From the NCBI RefSeq assembly GCF_013401435.1, contig NZ_JACBGN010000002.1, forward strand, positions 39,250-103,249: a DNA stretch of 64,000 nucleotides, in the 5' to 3' direction. Made by a program: the position numbers and the translations under genes. Each line of letters opens with the position of its first letter. The stretch's first letter is position 1. Source of the stretch: Streptomyces sp. BR123. Its GTDB lineage: Bacteria; Actinomycetota; Actinomycetes; Streptomycetales; Streptomycetaceae. The notes beneath the pieces were generated by a model, which was not told the origin of the DNA, made no database searches, and saw only the letters and a program-made list of their open reading frames with translations. Below, in pieces: positions 1-24,400 of this stretch.

Positions 1-138
1 GGGGTAGCGGCAGCTCATCGCCACGATCGCGATCGGTTCCTGCTCGCGTTCCTCCACCTCACGCAGCCTGCGTCGCGCCTCGCGGAGATCGGCCGTCGCC
101 CGCTTGAGGTAATCGAGGTACTTCTCCTCGTTCACCAT
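1..138 (-). CDS. PKS F: type I PKS, N-terminal fragment (continues past base 1)
   Basis: Only the first 46 codons are inside the window. The reading frame starts with ATG GTG at 138 and encodes a charged amphipathic helix ([15 protein letters not shown]...) that matches the N-terminal docking helices of PKS D and PKS E. From about residue 34 (base 39) the conserved KS start [13 protein letters not shown] appears and is cut by the window edge. The protein should receive the chain from PKS E, whose C-terminal docking tail ends 88 bp upstream. No strong Shine-Dalgarno is visible before the ATG, only a weak GGGGA about 11 bases away, so the adjacent GTG at 135 cannot be excluded as the start. Module content beyond the KS start is unknown. 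Confidence 0.93.
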   Translation of the reverse strand, partial: MVNEEKYLDYLKRATADLREARRRLREVEEREQEPIAIVAMSCRYP

Positions 139-226
139 GTCTTACGCCATCCCCGTGCTCGAAGTGGTCAGAGTCGTCAAGGTCGTCGGAGCGGTCACGG
201 CCGTTCCGTGCCGGTCGTGGTGGTGG
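139..226. other. PKS E - PKS F intergenic gap (88 bp)
   Basis: This is a G+C-rich spacer between the TGA of PKS E and the ATG of PKS F. I see only a short 5-bp stem (CACGG/CCGTG) and no convincing -35/-10 pair or strong terminator. PKS F is therefore probably co-transcribed with PKS E. Confidence 0.6.
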
Positions 227-15985
<15,759 letters not shown>

Positions 15986-15994
15986 GTAACGCAA

Positions 15995-16000
15995 CCACCC
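15995..16000 (-). promoter_or_regulatory. Ribosome binding site deciding the PKS E start
   Basis: GGGTGG lies 9 bases before the ATG at 15985. If the in-frame TTG at 15994 were used, this motif would directly touch the start codon, so it argues for the ATG. Confidence 0.55.
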
Positions 16001-16100
16001 AATTTGCAGCAGACGGCATCGGAAAGACTGAGCGCAGAGCCGAGAATTGACATCGGAAATGCGGAGCTTCGCATAGCGAGCGAAGCGATTGCTCGGCGGC

Positions 16101-16130
16101 AGGCTATTTGCCGCTCAATCTCCCCGACAA
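16101..16130 (-). promoter_or_regulatory. Candidate promoter for PKS E (and F)
   Basis: On the minus strand, TTGTCG (16130-16125) is followed after 18 bases by TAGCCT (16106-16101). This resembles the housekeeping-sigma consensus of Streptomyces (TTGACN, 16-18 bases, TANNNT). It starts 7 bases past a strong hairpin and would give a leader of roughly 110 bases to the ATG at 15985. A short stem at 16096-16114 overlaps the -10 element. The call rests on pattern alone. Confidence 0.35.
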
Positions 16131-16137
16131 CCCCTAA

Positions 16138-16181
16138 CTGCCCCCTACGCACCCCAGGGAGCCGGAGTGCGCAGGGGGCAG
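16138..16181 (-). terminator. Strong hairpin downstream of PKS D, probable terminator
   Basis: The arms are 16167-16181 and 16138-16152, 15 bp each, with a 14-base loop. In the minus-strand RNA the arms CTGCCCCCTGCGCAC and GTGCGTAGGGGGCAG pair fully, with one G-U wobble; on the plus strand the same position would be an A-C mismatch. This favours a role in the PKS D transcript. It begins about 70 bases after the PKS D stop. No U-tract follows, which is common for actinomycete terminators; attenuation or mRNA-stabilising roles are alternatives. Confidence 0.55.
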
Positions 16182-16249
16182 CGACCCCCGGACGTATTAC
16201 CGTCGATTACGCGGGGGGCTGGCCATCTTCACCAATAATCGGCAGGCCG

Positions 16250-19200
16250 TCAATAACGGCCGAGGCCCTTGTTGATAAAGGCGAACAGCTCCTCGTCGGT
16301 CGCGTCCTGGAGGTGCTCGACGCCGTCGGGGCCGGCGTCCGGGTCGTCTTCCGTGCCGCCGAGGCCGGGCGCGGAGCCGTCCGCGGCGGCCGTGCCGGTG
16401 TGTCGGGCGGCCGCGGCCGGGTCGTCGCCTGCGTTCCACTTGGCCAGCAGTGCCTGGAGCCGCATGGTCACCCGGGCCCGTACGACGTTGTCGGCGGTGC
16501 CCTGTTCGAGGACGGACTCCAGCCGGTCGAGTTCCTCCAGCAGCGGGGCCCCTCCGGCCACCGCATCGGGCACGATCCCGGCACGCAGGAAGGCGGCGAC
16601 GGCGGCCGGGGTGGGGTGGTCGAAGACCAGGCTGGCCGGCAGCTTCAGCCCGCTGACCGCGCCGAGGCGGTTGCGCAGTTCGACGGAGGTGAGGGAGTCG
16701 AAGCCGAGCTCCTTGAAGGCGCGGCCGGCTTCGACGGCCGTCAGGTCGGCGTGTCCGAGGACGGCGGCGACGGCCGTGCGCACCAGGTCGAGCAGGAGGC
16801 GTTCCTGCTCGACCCCGGGCAGTCCGGCGAGCTGCCGGCCGATCGGTACTCCCCCGGTCAGGTCCTCGGCGGACTCCCGCTCCGCGCTCTCGATGACCCG
16901 CCGGGCTTCGGGGAGGTCCAGGAGCAGCGGCCGGGCCCGGTCGGCGGTGAAGGCGAGCGTGAACCGCTTCCAGTCCATGTCGGCCACGGTCAGGGTGGTC
17001 TCGTCGCGGTCCAGGGCGTGCCGGAGCGAGGCCAGGGTCTGCTCGGGCCGCATGGCGAGGATGCCGTGGCGGCGCATCCGGTCGCCGGCGGCGCTGTCGT
17101 CCGGGTCCGCGCTGCCCCAGGGGCCCCAGGCGAGGGAGGTGGCGGGCAGGCCGACGGCCCGCCGGTACTCGGCGAAGGCGTCGAGGAAGGCGTTGCCTGG
17201 TGCCTGGTTGCCCTGTCCGGGGGCGCCGAAGGTGGCGGCGAAGGAGGAGAAGAGGACGAACGCGGACAGGTCGAGGCCGAGGTCGCGGGTCAGCTCGTGC
17301 AGGTGCCGGGTCGCGTCGACCTTGACCCGCAGGACGGCGGCCACCTGCTCGGGGGTGAGCGTCTCGATGACCCCGTCGTCGACGGCCGCGGCGGCATGGA
17401 ACACCGCGGTGAGCGGCCGGTCCGCGGGGACGGCCGCGAGGAGTTCGGCGAGGGCGTCGCGGTCGCTGACGTCGCAGGCGGCGATCGTCACCTCGGCGCC
17501 GAGTGCGGTGAGTTCCTCGCGCAGTTCGGCGGCGCCGGGGGCGTCGGGGCCGCGGCGGCCGGCGAGGACGAGGTGCTCGGCGCCGTTCGCGGCGAGCCAG
17601 CGGGCCACGTGCGCGCCGAGCGCGCCCGTACCGCCGGTCACGAGGGTCGTGCCGCCGGGGCGCCAGTCCCGTACCGGCGGAGTTCCGTCGAGGCGGGCGC
17701 GGACGAGGCGTCGTACGAGGAGCCCGGAGGGCCGTACGGCGACCTGGTCCTCGGCGCCGTCTCCGGCCAGGACCCCGACGAGCCGTTCCAGGGACCGGTC
17801 GTCGGCCTGCGGGGGCAGGTCGACCAGGCCGCCCCAGCGGCCGCCCTGCTCCATGGAGGCGACGCGTCCCAGACCCCAGTGGAGGGCCTGCTCCGGGTCG
17901 TCGACCCGGTCGGAGCGTCCGGCGGCGACCGCGCCGCGGGTGACGCACCACAGGGGTGCGGTGACGTCGGCGTCCCCGAGGGCCTGGGACAGCGCGAGTC
18001 CGGCCCCGAAGTGGTTGCCGTCGCCGAGGGCGAGGAGGGAGAGGACCCCGTTCGGGGCGGTCGCCGCGTCCTCGGCGGCCTCGATGGCGGCGGTGAGCGT
18101 GCCCCGGTCGGCCGCGTCGGCCGCCACGGTGAGGGTGCGGACCTCGGCGCCGCGGTCGGCGAGGGTGCGCAGGACGGCGGCGGCCGTGTCCCCGGCCGGA
18201 CCGGACAGTGCCTCGGGCACGACGACCAGCCAGGTCCCGGACAGCCGGGTGGCGGTGGTGTCGGCGAGGGCCTTCCAGGTGATGCGGTAGCGCCAGCCGT
18301 CGACCGTGGACTCCTCACGGCTCTGCCGCCGCCAGGAGGAGAGGCCGGGCAGGACCGAACCGAGCGACCGGATCGCGTCGGGGGTGTCGAAGGCGAGGGC
18401 TTCGGCCAGGGCCGTGATGTCCTCGCGTTCGACGGCGTCCCAGAAGCGGGCGTCGGCCGCGCTCTCCGCCTGCAGCCCCTCCGGTTCGGCGGGGGCCGCC
18501 TCCGGCCAGTACCGCCGGGACTGGAAGGCGTAGGTGGGCAGCTCCGTACGCTGGGCGCCCGTGCCCGCGTACACCGCGTCCCAGTCGACCGCCACACCGC
18601 GGACCCAGGCCTCGGCGAGCGACAGCCAGAACCGCTCCAGGCCGCCCTCGTTGCGGCGCAGGGAACCGAGGACAGCGGCCTCACGGCCGGAGTCCTCCAC
18701 CGTCTCCTGCATGCCGACGGTCAGCACCGGGTGCGGGCTGGACTCGACGAACACGCCGAAGCCCTGGTCCAGAAGGGCACGGGTGGCGTTCTCCAGCTCC
18801 ACCGTCTGCCGCAGGTTGCGGAACCAGTACCCCGCGTCCAGTTCCGGACCCTTGACCCACTCACCGGTGACGGTGGACAGGAAGGGAACCTCGGCGGCCC
18901 GGGGCTCGATCGGCGCCAGCAGCTCCGCGAGCTCCTCGCGCAGCAGGTCGACCTGCGCGGAGTGCGAGGCGTAGTCCACCGCGATCCGCTTGGCCCGCAC
19001 ACCGTCGGCCTCGCAGGCGGCCAGGAACTCGTCCAGGGCCCGGACCTCACCCGACACCACCACCGACGACGGCCCGTTGGCGGCGGCAACGGAGATCCGC
19101 TCCTCACCCCACGCCGCAATCCGCTCCCGCACCTCACCGGCCGGCAGCGGCACCGACACCATGCCGCCCAAACCGGCCAGCACCCGCCCGATCGCCTGAC

Positions 19201-21232
19201 TCCGCAGAGCCACCACCCGCGCCGCATCCTCCAGGGACAGGATCCCCGCCACACACGCGGCGGCGATCTCGCCCTGGGAGTGGCCGATCACGGCGCCGGG
19301 CCGCACACCCGCGGCGCGCCAGACGTCGGCCAGAGACACCATCACCGCGAACAGGGCCGGCTGCACCACGTCGACGCGGTCGAGCGAGGGCGCGCCGTCG
19401 GCGCCCCGGAGCACGTCCACCAACGACCAGTCGGTGAAGGGCTCCAGCGCCTTCGCACACTCATCCACCCGGGCAGCAAACACAGGAGAGGACTCCAGCA
19501 GCGCCTCGGCCATGCCCACCCACTGCGAACCCTGCCCCGGGAACACGAACACGGTCTTCCCACCGACCACGGACCCGGTCACCACACCCGCAGCCAGCCC
19601 GCCCGACGCCACCGCGGCAACACCGGCAGCGTGGTCGCCCAGCACCACGGCCCGGTGCTCCAGGCCGGCCCGGGTCGACGCCAGCGACCAGCCCACGTCC
19701 ACCGGGTCCACCGAAGGCGCACCGGCCGCCCAGTCCGACAGCCGCTCCGCCTGCGCCCGCAGTGCGGCCGCGCTCTTGCCCGACAGCACCCACGGCACCA
19801 CGGGCATCGCCGAGCGGGGCTCCGTCTCCGGGGCCTCCGCCTCCGCTTCCGGCGCCTGTTCCACGATCACGTGCGCGTTCGTGCCGCTGAAGCCGAACGC
19901 CGACACACCCGCGCGGCGCGGATGCGCCGTCTCGGGCCACGGCGTCCGCTCCGTGAGCAGGGCGACGGCGCCGGCCTCCCAGTCCACGTGCGGGGACGGC
20001 TCTTCGATGTGCAGGCTCTGCGGCAGCACGCCGTGCTGCATGGCCAGCACCATCTTCATCACACCGGCGACACCGGCGGCGGCCTGGGTGTGCCCGATGT
20101 TGGACTTGACCGACCCGAGCAGCAGCGGCAGGTCCGCCGGGCGGTCCTGGCCGTACGTCGCGAGCAGCGCCTGCGCCTCGATCGGGTCACCGAGCGACGT
20201 ACCCGTGCCGTGGGCCTCGACCGCGTCGACCTGGTCGGCGGAGAGCCGGGCGTTGGCGAGGGCCTGCCGGATGACGCGCTGCTGCGACGGACCGTTCGGG
20301 GCGGTCAGGCCATTGCTCGCGCCGTCCTGGTTGACGGCCGAGCCTCGGACCACGGCCAGTACGGGGCGGCCGTTCCTCCGTGCGTCGGAGAGCCGCTCCA
20401 GCAGCAGCACGCCCACGCCCTCGGCGGGGCCGAAGCCGTCGGCTCCGGCCGCGAACGCCTTGCACCGGCCGTCCGCGGACAGTCCGCGCTGCTTGCTGAA
20501 CTCGACGAAGAGGCCGGGGGTGGACATCACGTGCACGCCGCCGGCGACGGCCAGGGTGCACTCTCCCGCCCGGAGCGCCTGCACGGCCAGGTGGAGGGCG
20601 ACGAGCGAGGCCGAGCAGGCGGTGTCGACGGTGACGGCCGGGCCTTCGAGGCCGAAGGCGTAGGAGAGCCGGCCGGACAGGACGCTGGAGGCGTTGCCGG
20701 TGCCGAGGTGGCCCGCGTAGTCGTCGGCCGCTTCCAGCAGCGGGGTCAGGTAGTCCGAGCCGTTCATGCCGACGAACACGCCGCACTGGCTGCCGCGGAG
20801 GCTGTTCGGGTCGATGCCGGCCCGTTCGAACGCCTCCCAGGAGGTCTCCAGCAGCAGCCGCTGCTGCGGGTCCATGGCCATGGCCTCGCGCGGGGAGATC
20901 CCGAAGAAGTCGGCGTCGAACGCGCAGGCGCCGCCGAGGAAGCCGCCCTCGCGGGTGGTGGAGGTGCCCTGCTCGTCGGGGTCGTCCGAGAACAGGTGGT
21001 CCAGGTCCCAGCCCCGGTCGGTGGGGAATTCGGTGAGGGCGTCGCCGCCGGAGGCGAGCAGGTCCCACAGTTCCTCGGGGGTTCGTACGCCTCCGGGGAA
21101 GCGGCAGCCCATTGCCGTGATGGCGATCGGCTCGTGGGCCTGGCTTTCGATGTCCCGCAGGCGTCCGTACGCCTCGTCGAGATCCGTCGTGACCTTCTTG
21201 AGGTATTCGCGGAGCTTTGCTTCGTTCGCCAC
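16250..21232 (-). CDS. PKS D: single-module PKS, methylmalonyl AT and inactive-looking KR
   Basis: The 1660-aa protein carries one extension module. Landmarks: docking helix 1-33, KS from 34 (Cys206, DTACSAS), AT Ser652, KR, ACP Ser1513, then a helical docking tail ending in [17 protein letters not shown]. Its AT is unlike every other in the window: RVDVVQ, GHSQGE and YASH (Tyr754) are the methylmalonyl-CoA signature. The KR keeps TGGTGALG and the catalytic Ser, but the catalytic Tyr is Gln (NQAPGN, Gln1343, codon 17206-17204), and the LDD motif reads VDD. Ketoreduction is therefore predicted to be lost, leaving a beta-keto group beside a C-methyl. The start is GTG at 21232 with AGGTGA 7 bases upstream. 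The gene is bracketed by hairpins after PKS C and after itself. Part of the AT coding region uses T-ending codons unlike its surroundings. Confidence 0.97.
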   Translation of the reverse strand: MANEAKLREYLKKVTTDLDEAYGRLRDIESQAHEPIAITAMGCRFPGGVRTPEELWDLLASGGDALTEFPTDRGWDLDHLFSDDPDEQGTSTTREGGFLGGACAFDADFFGISPREAMAMDPQQRLLLETSWEAFERAGIDPNSLRGSQCGVFVGMNGSDYLTPLLEAADDYAGHLGTGNASSVLSGRLSYAFGLEGPAVTVDTACSASLVALHLAVQALRAGECTLAVAGGVHVMSTPGLFVEFSKQRGLSADGRCKAFAAGADGFGPAEGVGVLLLERLSDARRNGRPVLAVVRGSAVNQDGASNGLTAPNGPSQQRVIRQALANARLSADQVDAVEAHGTGTSLGDPIEAQALLATYGQDRPADLPLLLGSVKSNIGHTQAAAGVAGVMKMVLAMQHGVLPQSLHIEEPSPHVDWEAGAVALLTERTPWPETAHPRRAGVSAFGFSGTNAHVIVEQAPEAEAEAPETEPRSAMPVVPWVLSGKSAAALRAQAERLSDWAAGAPSVDPVDVGWSLASTRAGLEHRAVVLGDHAAGVAAVASGGLAAGVVTGSVVGGKTVFVFPGQGSQWVGMAEALLESSPVFAARVDECAKALEPFTDWSLVDVLRGADGAPSLDRVDVVQPALFAVMVSLADVWRAAGVRPGAVIGHSQGEIAAACVAGILSLEDAARVVALRSQAIGRVLAGLGGMVSVPLPAGEVRERIAAWGEERISVAAANGPSSVVVSGEVRALDEFLAACEADGVRAKRIAVDYASHSAQVDLLREELAELLAPIEPRAAEVPFLSTVTGEWVKGPELDAGYWFRNLRQTVELENATRALLDQGFGVFVESSPHPVLTVGMQETVEDSGREAAVLGSLRRNEGGLERFWLSLAEAWVRGVAVDWDAVYAGTGAQRTELPTYAFQSRRYWPEAAPAEPEGLQAESAADARFWDAVEREDITALAEALAFDTPDAIRSLGSVLPGLSSWRRQSREESTVDGWRYRITWKALADTTATRLSGTWLVVVPEALSGPAGDTAAAVLRTLADRGAEVRTLTVAADAADRGTLTAAIEAAEDAATAPNGVLSLLALGDGNHFGAGLALSQALGDADVTAPLWCVTRGAVAAGRSDRVDDPEQALHWGLGRVASMEQGGRWGGLVDLPPQADDRSLERLVGVLAGDGAEDQVAVRPSGLLVRRLVRARLDGTPPVRDWRPGGTTLVTGGTGALGAHVARWLAANGAEHLVLAGRRGPDAPGAAELREELTALGAEVTIAACDVSDRDALAELLAAVPADRPLTAVFHAAAAVDDGVIETLTPEQVAAVLRVKVDATRHLHELTRDLGLDLSAFVLFSSFAATFGAPGQGNQAPGNAFLDAFAEYRRAVGLPATSLAWGPWGSADPDDSAAGDRMRRHGILAMRPEQTLASLRHALDRDETTLTVADMDWKRFTLAFTADRARPLLLDLPEARRVIESAERESAEDLTGGVPIGRQLAGLPGVEQERLLLDLVRTAVAAVLGHADLTAVEAGRAFKELGFDSLTSVELRNRLGAVSGLKLPASLVFDHPTPAAVAAFLRAGIVPDAVAGGAPLLEELDRLESVLEQGTADNVVRARVTMRLQALLAKWNAGDDPAAAARHTGTAAADGSAPGLGGTEDDPDAGPDGVEHLQDATDEELFAFINKGLGRY
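16575..21133 (-). other. PKS D module: KS-AT(methylmalonyl)-KR(inactive)-ACP
   Basis: The order is KS, linker, AT, dimerization element (DARFWDAV...LPGLSSW), KR, ACP. Known AT sorting motifs assign methylmalonyl-CoA. The Tyr-to-Gln change in the KR removes the proton donor needed for reduction, while the cofactor loop is intact; epimerisation of the methyl centre by such a KR cannot be judged from sequence. The expected contribution is one propionate unit with no beta-reduction. Confidence 0.93.
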
Positions 21233-21239
21233 TGGCGCT

Positions 21240-21245
21240 TCACCT
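21240..21245 (-). promoter_or_regulatory. Ribosome binding site of PKS D
   Basis: AGGTGA lies 7 bases before the GTG start at 21232 and supports that non-ATG start. Confidence 0.7.
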
Positions 21246-21280
21246 ATTCGCGTGGTCGAGACCGCGGTGGGACTCAGGAG

Positions 21281-21310
21281 AGTGCAAGGAAGTTCAAGGG
21301 AGTTCTGGGA
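21281..21310. repeat. Three tandem degenerate 10-bp repeats upstream of PKS D
   Basis: The consecutive decamers AGTGCAAGGA, AGTTCAAGGG and AGTTCTGGGA share the pattern AGTTCAAGGR and recur at one helical turn. They lie 49-78 bases before the PKS D start and past the PKS C hairpin. Same-face direct repeats are typical of activator binding sites; no regulator is known here, so the role is a guess. Confidence 0.45.
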
Positions 21311-21326
21311 CCTCGGGGGCCCGAGG
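21311..21326. repeat. Short inverted repeat in the PKS C-D gap
   Basis: CCTCGGG (21311-21317) and CCCGAGG (21320-21326) are perfect complements around two bases. The stem is G+C-rich and sits directly beside the 10-bp repeats, so it could be part of an operator or a small RNA stem. Confidence 0.45.
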
Positions 21327-21353
21327 ATATTTGAGGAAATTCGGGAAGGCGGT

Positions 21354-21391
21354 GGCCGTACCGCCGGAACAGGGGTTCCGGCGGTACGGCC
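21354..21391 (-). terminator. Perfect 17-bp hairpin just after PKS C, probable terminator
   Basis: GGCCGTACCGCCGGAAC (21354-21370) and its exact complement (21375-21391) flank a 4-base loop. It begins 16 bases after the PKS C stop codon. Such a perfect G+C-rich stem is expected to end or stabilise the PKS A-B-C transcript. The bases that follow on the minus strand (ACCGCCTTCCCG) are not U-rich, so it is not a textbook intrinsic terminator. Confidence 0.65.
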
Positions 21392-21407
21392 TGGGGGTGG
21401 GTGGGGT

Positions 21408-24400
21408 TCAGCCCTGGCCGAACTTCTTGTCGATGAGCGCGAACAGCTCGTCGTCGCTCGCGTCCTCGATCTCGTCCGCGGTGGTCGTCGCGCCGTCGGT
21501 GCGGCGGGCGTCGTTCCACTGGGCGAGGAGGGTCTGGAGGCGCACCGCGATGCGTGCGTGGGCCGCGTCGTCGCCGGCCGCCGCGGCCAGTTCCGCCGGG
21601 TCCAGCGAGGAGAAGGTGCTCTCCAGGCGGTCGAGTTCCTCCAGTACGGAGAGCTTCCGCTCTGCCGTGCCGTCCGGGGCGACCTCGTCCAGCAGGTGCC
21701 GGGCGAGGGCCGCCGGGGTCGGGTGGTCGTAGATCAGGGTGGCGGGCAGCCGGAAGCCGGCGGCCGCGCCGAGCCGGTTGCGGAGTTCGACGGCGGTCAG
21801 CGAGTCGAAGCCGAGCTCCTTGAACGCCTGCTCCTCTCCGATGGCCTCCGCCGACCTGTACCCGAGTACGGCGGCCGCCTGGCTGCGGACCAGGTCCACC
21901 ACGGTCCGCTCCCGTTCGGCCGCCGGCACGCCGGCCAGCCGTTCGGTGAGCGTCTGGGCGCCGGTTCCGGTGGACGCGGTCGCGGCCGTGTCCGCCGCGC
22001 CGTTCGCGCCGGGGACCGGCGACGCCGTGCGCCGCTGCCGGACAGGTGTCCGGACCAGACCGCGGAACACGGGCAGGAGCCCGCCGTCCGCCGCCCGGGC
22101 CCGCAGGGTCGGAAGGTCGAGGCCGACCGGCAGCAGGACCGGCTCGTCGTCCCCGGCGGCAAGGGCGGCGTCGAAGAGGGCCAGGCCCTCCGCCGCCGAC
22201 AGCGGGGTGACTCCGCCGCGTGCGGCGCGTTCCTGCTCCGCCTCGGTGAGCCGGCCCGCCATGCCGCGCTCCTCGGCCCACATGCCCCACACCAGGGACA
22301 GGGCCGCAAGCCCGCGGGCCCGCCGGTGCCGGGCGAGGGCGTCGAGGAACACGTTCGCCGCGGCGTAGTTGGCCTGGCCTGCGGCGCCGAGGGTGCCGGC
22401 GGCGGCGGAGAACAGGACGAACGCCGACAGGTCGAGGTGACGGGTGAGCTCGTGCAGGTGCAGCGCCCCCTCCACCTTGGGCCGCAGGACCCGGTCGACG
22501 CGCTCGGGGGTGAGGAGGTCCACGATGCCGTCGTCCAGCACGGCCGCGGTGTGCACGACCGCCGTCAGCGGACGCTCGGCCGGTACGGACTCCAGGAGCG
22601 CGGCCAGCGCCTCCCGGTCGGCGACGTCGCACGCGGCCCAGGTGACCTCGGCGCCCAACGCGACGAGCTGGTCCGTGAGTTCGGGCGCGGTGTCGGTGTC
22701 GGCGCCCCGGCGGCCGGTGAGCAGCAGGTGCCGTACGCCGTGCTCGGCGACCAGGTGGCGGGCGAGGAGGCCGGCGAGGCCGCCGCCGGCCCCGGTGACG
22801 AGGACCGTGCCGCGTGTGTCGATGCGGCCGGCCGGTTCACCGGTGGCCGCCGTCCGGGCGTCCGCCCGGGCCAGGCGGGGTGCGTACAGGGCGCCGCCGC
22901 GTACGGCCAGTTCGGGTTCGGCGGACGCGAGGGCGGCGGGCAGGGCCCGGGCGGAGGCCTCGGCGTCGTCGAGGTCGACGAGGACGAACCGGTCCGGGTG
23001 CTCGGTCTGTGCGGCCCGCAGCAGGCCCCATACCGGGGTGTGGGCGAGGTCGCCCGCCTCGATGTCCCCGTGGGCGGCCACCGCGCCGCGGGTGACGACG
23101 GCCAGGCGGGCACCGGCGAAGCGGCCGTTGTCCAGCCAGCCCTGCACGGTCGCGAGCACGCGGTGCGTCACCTCCCGCGCGTCCTGCGCGAGGCGGTCGG
23201 CGTCCGGTGCGGAGATGCCGGCGGTTCCGGTGGCGGCAGTGGCGGCGGGCGTCATGAACGGGACGACCACGGTGTCGGGCAGCGGCTGCTTCCCCGCCGC
23301 GACGGCCGCTTCCAACGCGCCGAGGTCCTCGTACGCGGCGGCGGGAACCCCCGCCCGCCCCAGCGCGGCACCCAGACCGGCCTGCGTGTCGGTGGCGGTG
23401 CCCGAGGACGCGATGACCGCGAGGGTCGCAGCAGCAGGGCGGGCCTGCGCCGCCGTACGCACCCAGTCGAGACGGAACAGCCCGTCCGGCGACGCTCCGT
23501 CCGGGGCCGCCGCGAACCGCTCGGCGTCGAGCTCGCGGGTCACCATCTCCCGGACGGACGCGACCGGCGCGCCCTGCTCGTCGGCCAGTTCGACGGACAC
23601 GGTGCCGGAGCCGGCGCGGGCGGTGATCCGCAGGCGCAGGCTGTCCGCGCCGACCGCGTGCAGCGCCATCCCGCGCCAGGTGAGGGCTTCGCGGGCGGCG
23701 GAGTCGCCGGTGTCGGCAGTCGCCGCGAGCGCCTGGACGGCGGTGTCGAGCAGGGCCGGGTGCAGGGCGAATCCGCCCGCGGAGGCGCGCAGCCCGTCGG
23801 ACAGCCGGGCCTGCGCGAAGACCTCCTCGCCCCGTACCCAGACACCGGTCAGGGTCCTGAGGGCGGGCCCGTGGTGGAGGCCCGCGGCCGCGAGCCGGTC
23901 GCGGACCGCGTCGACGGGGACCTCGTCGGCGTCGGCGGGCGGCCAGGGTGCGGTGCTGTGGGCCTCGGCGGGCCCACCGGCGCCCTCGGCCGCGTCCGCG
24001 GTGAGGAACCCGGTGGCGTGCCGGGACCAGGCCCCGCCGGACGGCCCGTCGCCCTCGCCCGCCTCCGTGCGGCTGTGTATCTCCACCGGGCGGCGGCCGG
24101 TGTCGTCGGCTCCGCCCACGGTGAGCCGGAGCTGTACGGCTCCGTCCTCGGGGAGGACGAGCGGCTCCTCGCCGGTCAGTTCCTCCAGGTGCCCGCAGCC
24201 GGCCTCATCGCCGGCCCGCAGCGCGAGCTCGACGAGGACCGCGCCCGGGACGACCACCGAATCGGCCACGACGTGGTCGGCCAGCCACGGGTGCGTCCGG
24301 CGGGAGAGCCGGCCGGTGAACAGGAAGCCGCCGGTCCCGGGCAGTTCGACGGCGGCGCCGAGCAGCGGGTGCCCGGCCGCTGCGATGCCGAGCGAGGCGG

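Larger units (their letters stand above)
15986..16249. other. PKS D - PKS E intergenic region (264 bp)
   Basis: This is the longest gene-free stretch and is visibly less G+C-rich than the coding DNA. In minus-strand order it holds a strong hairpin (16181-16138), a promoter-like TTGTCG/TAGCCT pair (16130-16101), two short hairpins (stem GCGGCA/TGCCGC, 16096-16114; stem GCTTCGC/GCGAAGC, 16066-16086), and the PKS E ribosome binding site. No open reading frame is supported here. Confidence 0.75.

Noticed and set aside
15986..15994. TTG start giving three extra residues to PKS E
   Set aside because: It would abut the GGGTGG motif, and the ATG at 15985 aligns with the docking helix start of PKS D.
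16047..16052. TTGACA on the plus strand in the D-E gap as a promoter
   Set aside because: No TANNNT at 16-18 bases, and it would drive transcription antisense into PKS D.
16066..16086. Short hairpin GCTTCGC/GCGAAGC in the PKS E leader as a riboswitch or attenuator
   Set aside because: A single 7-bp stem with no conserved aptamer pattern or leader peptide; not enough to call a regulatory RNA.
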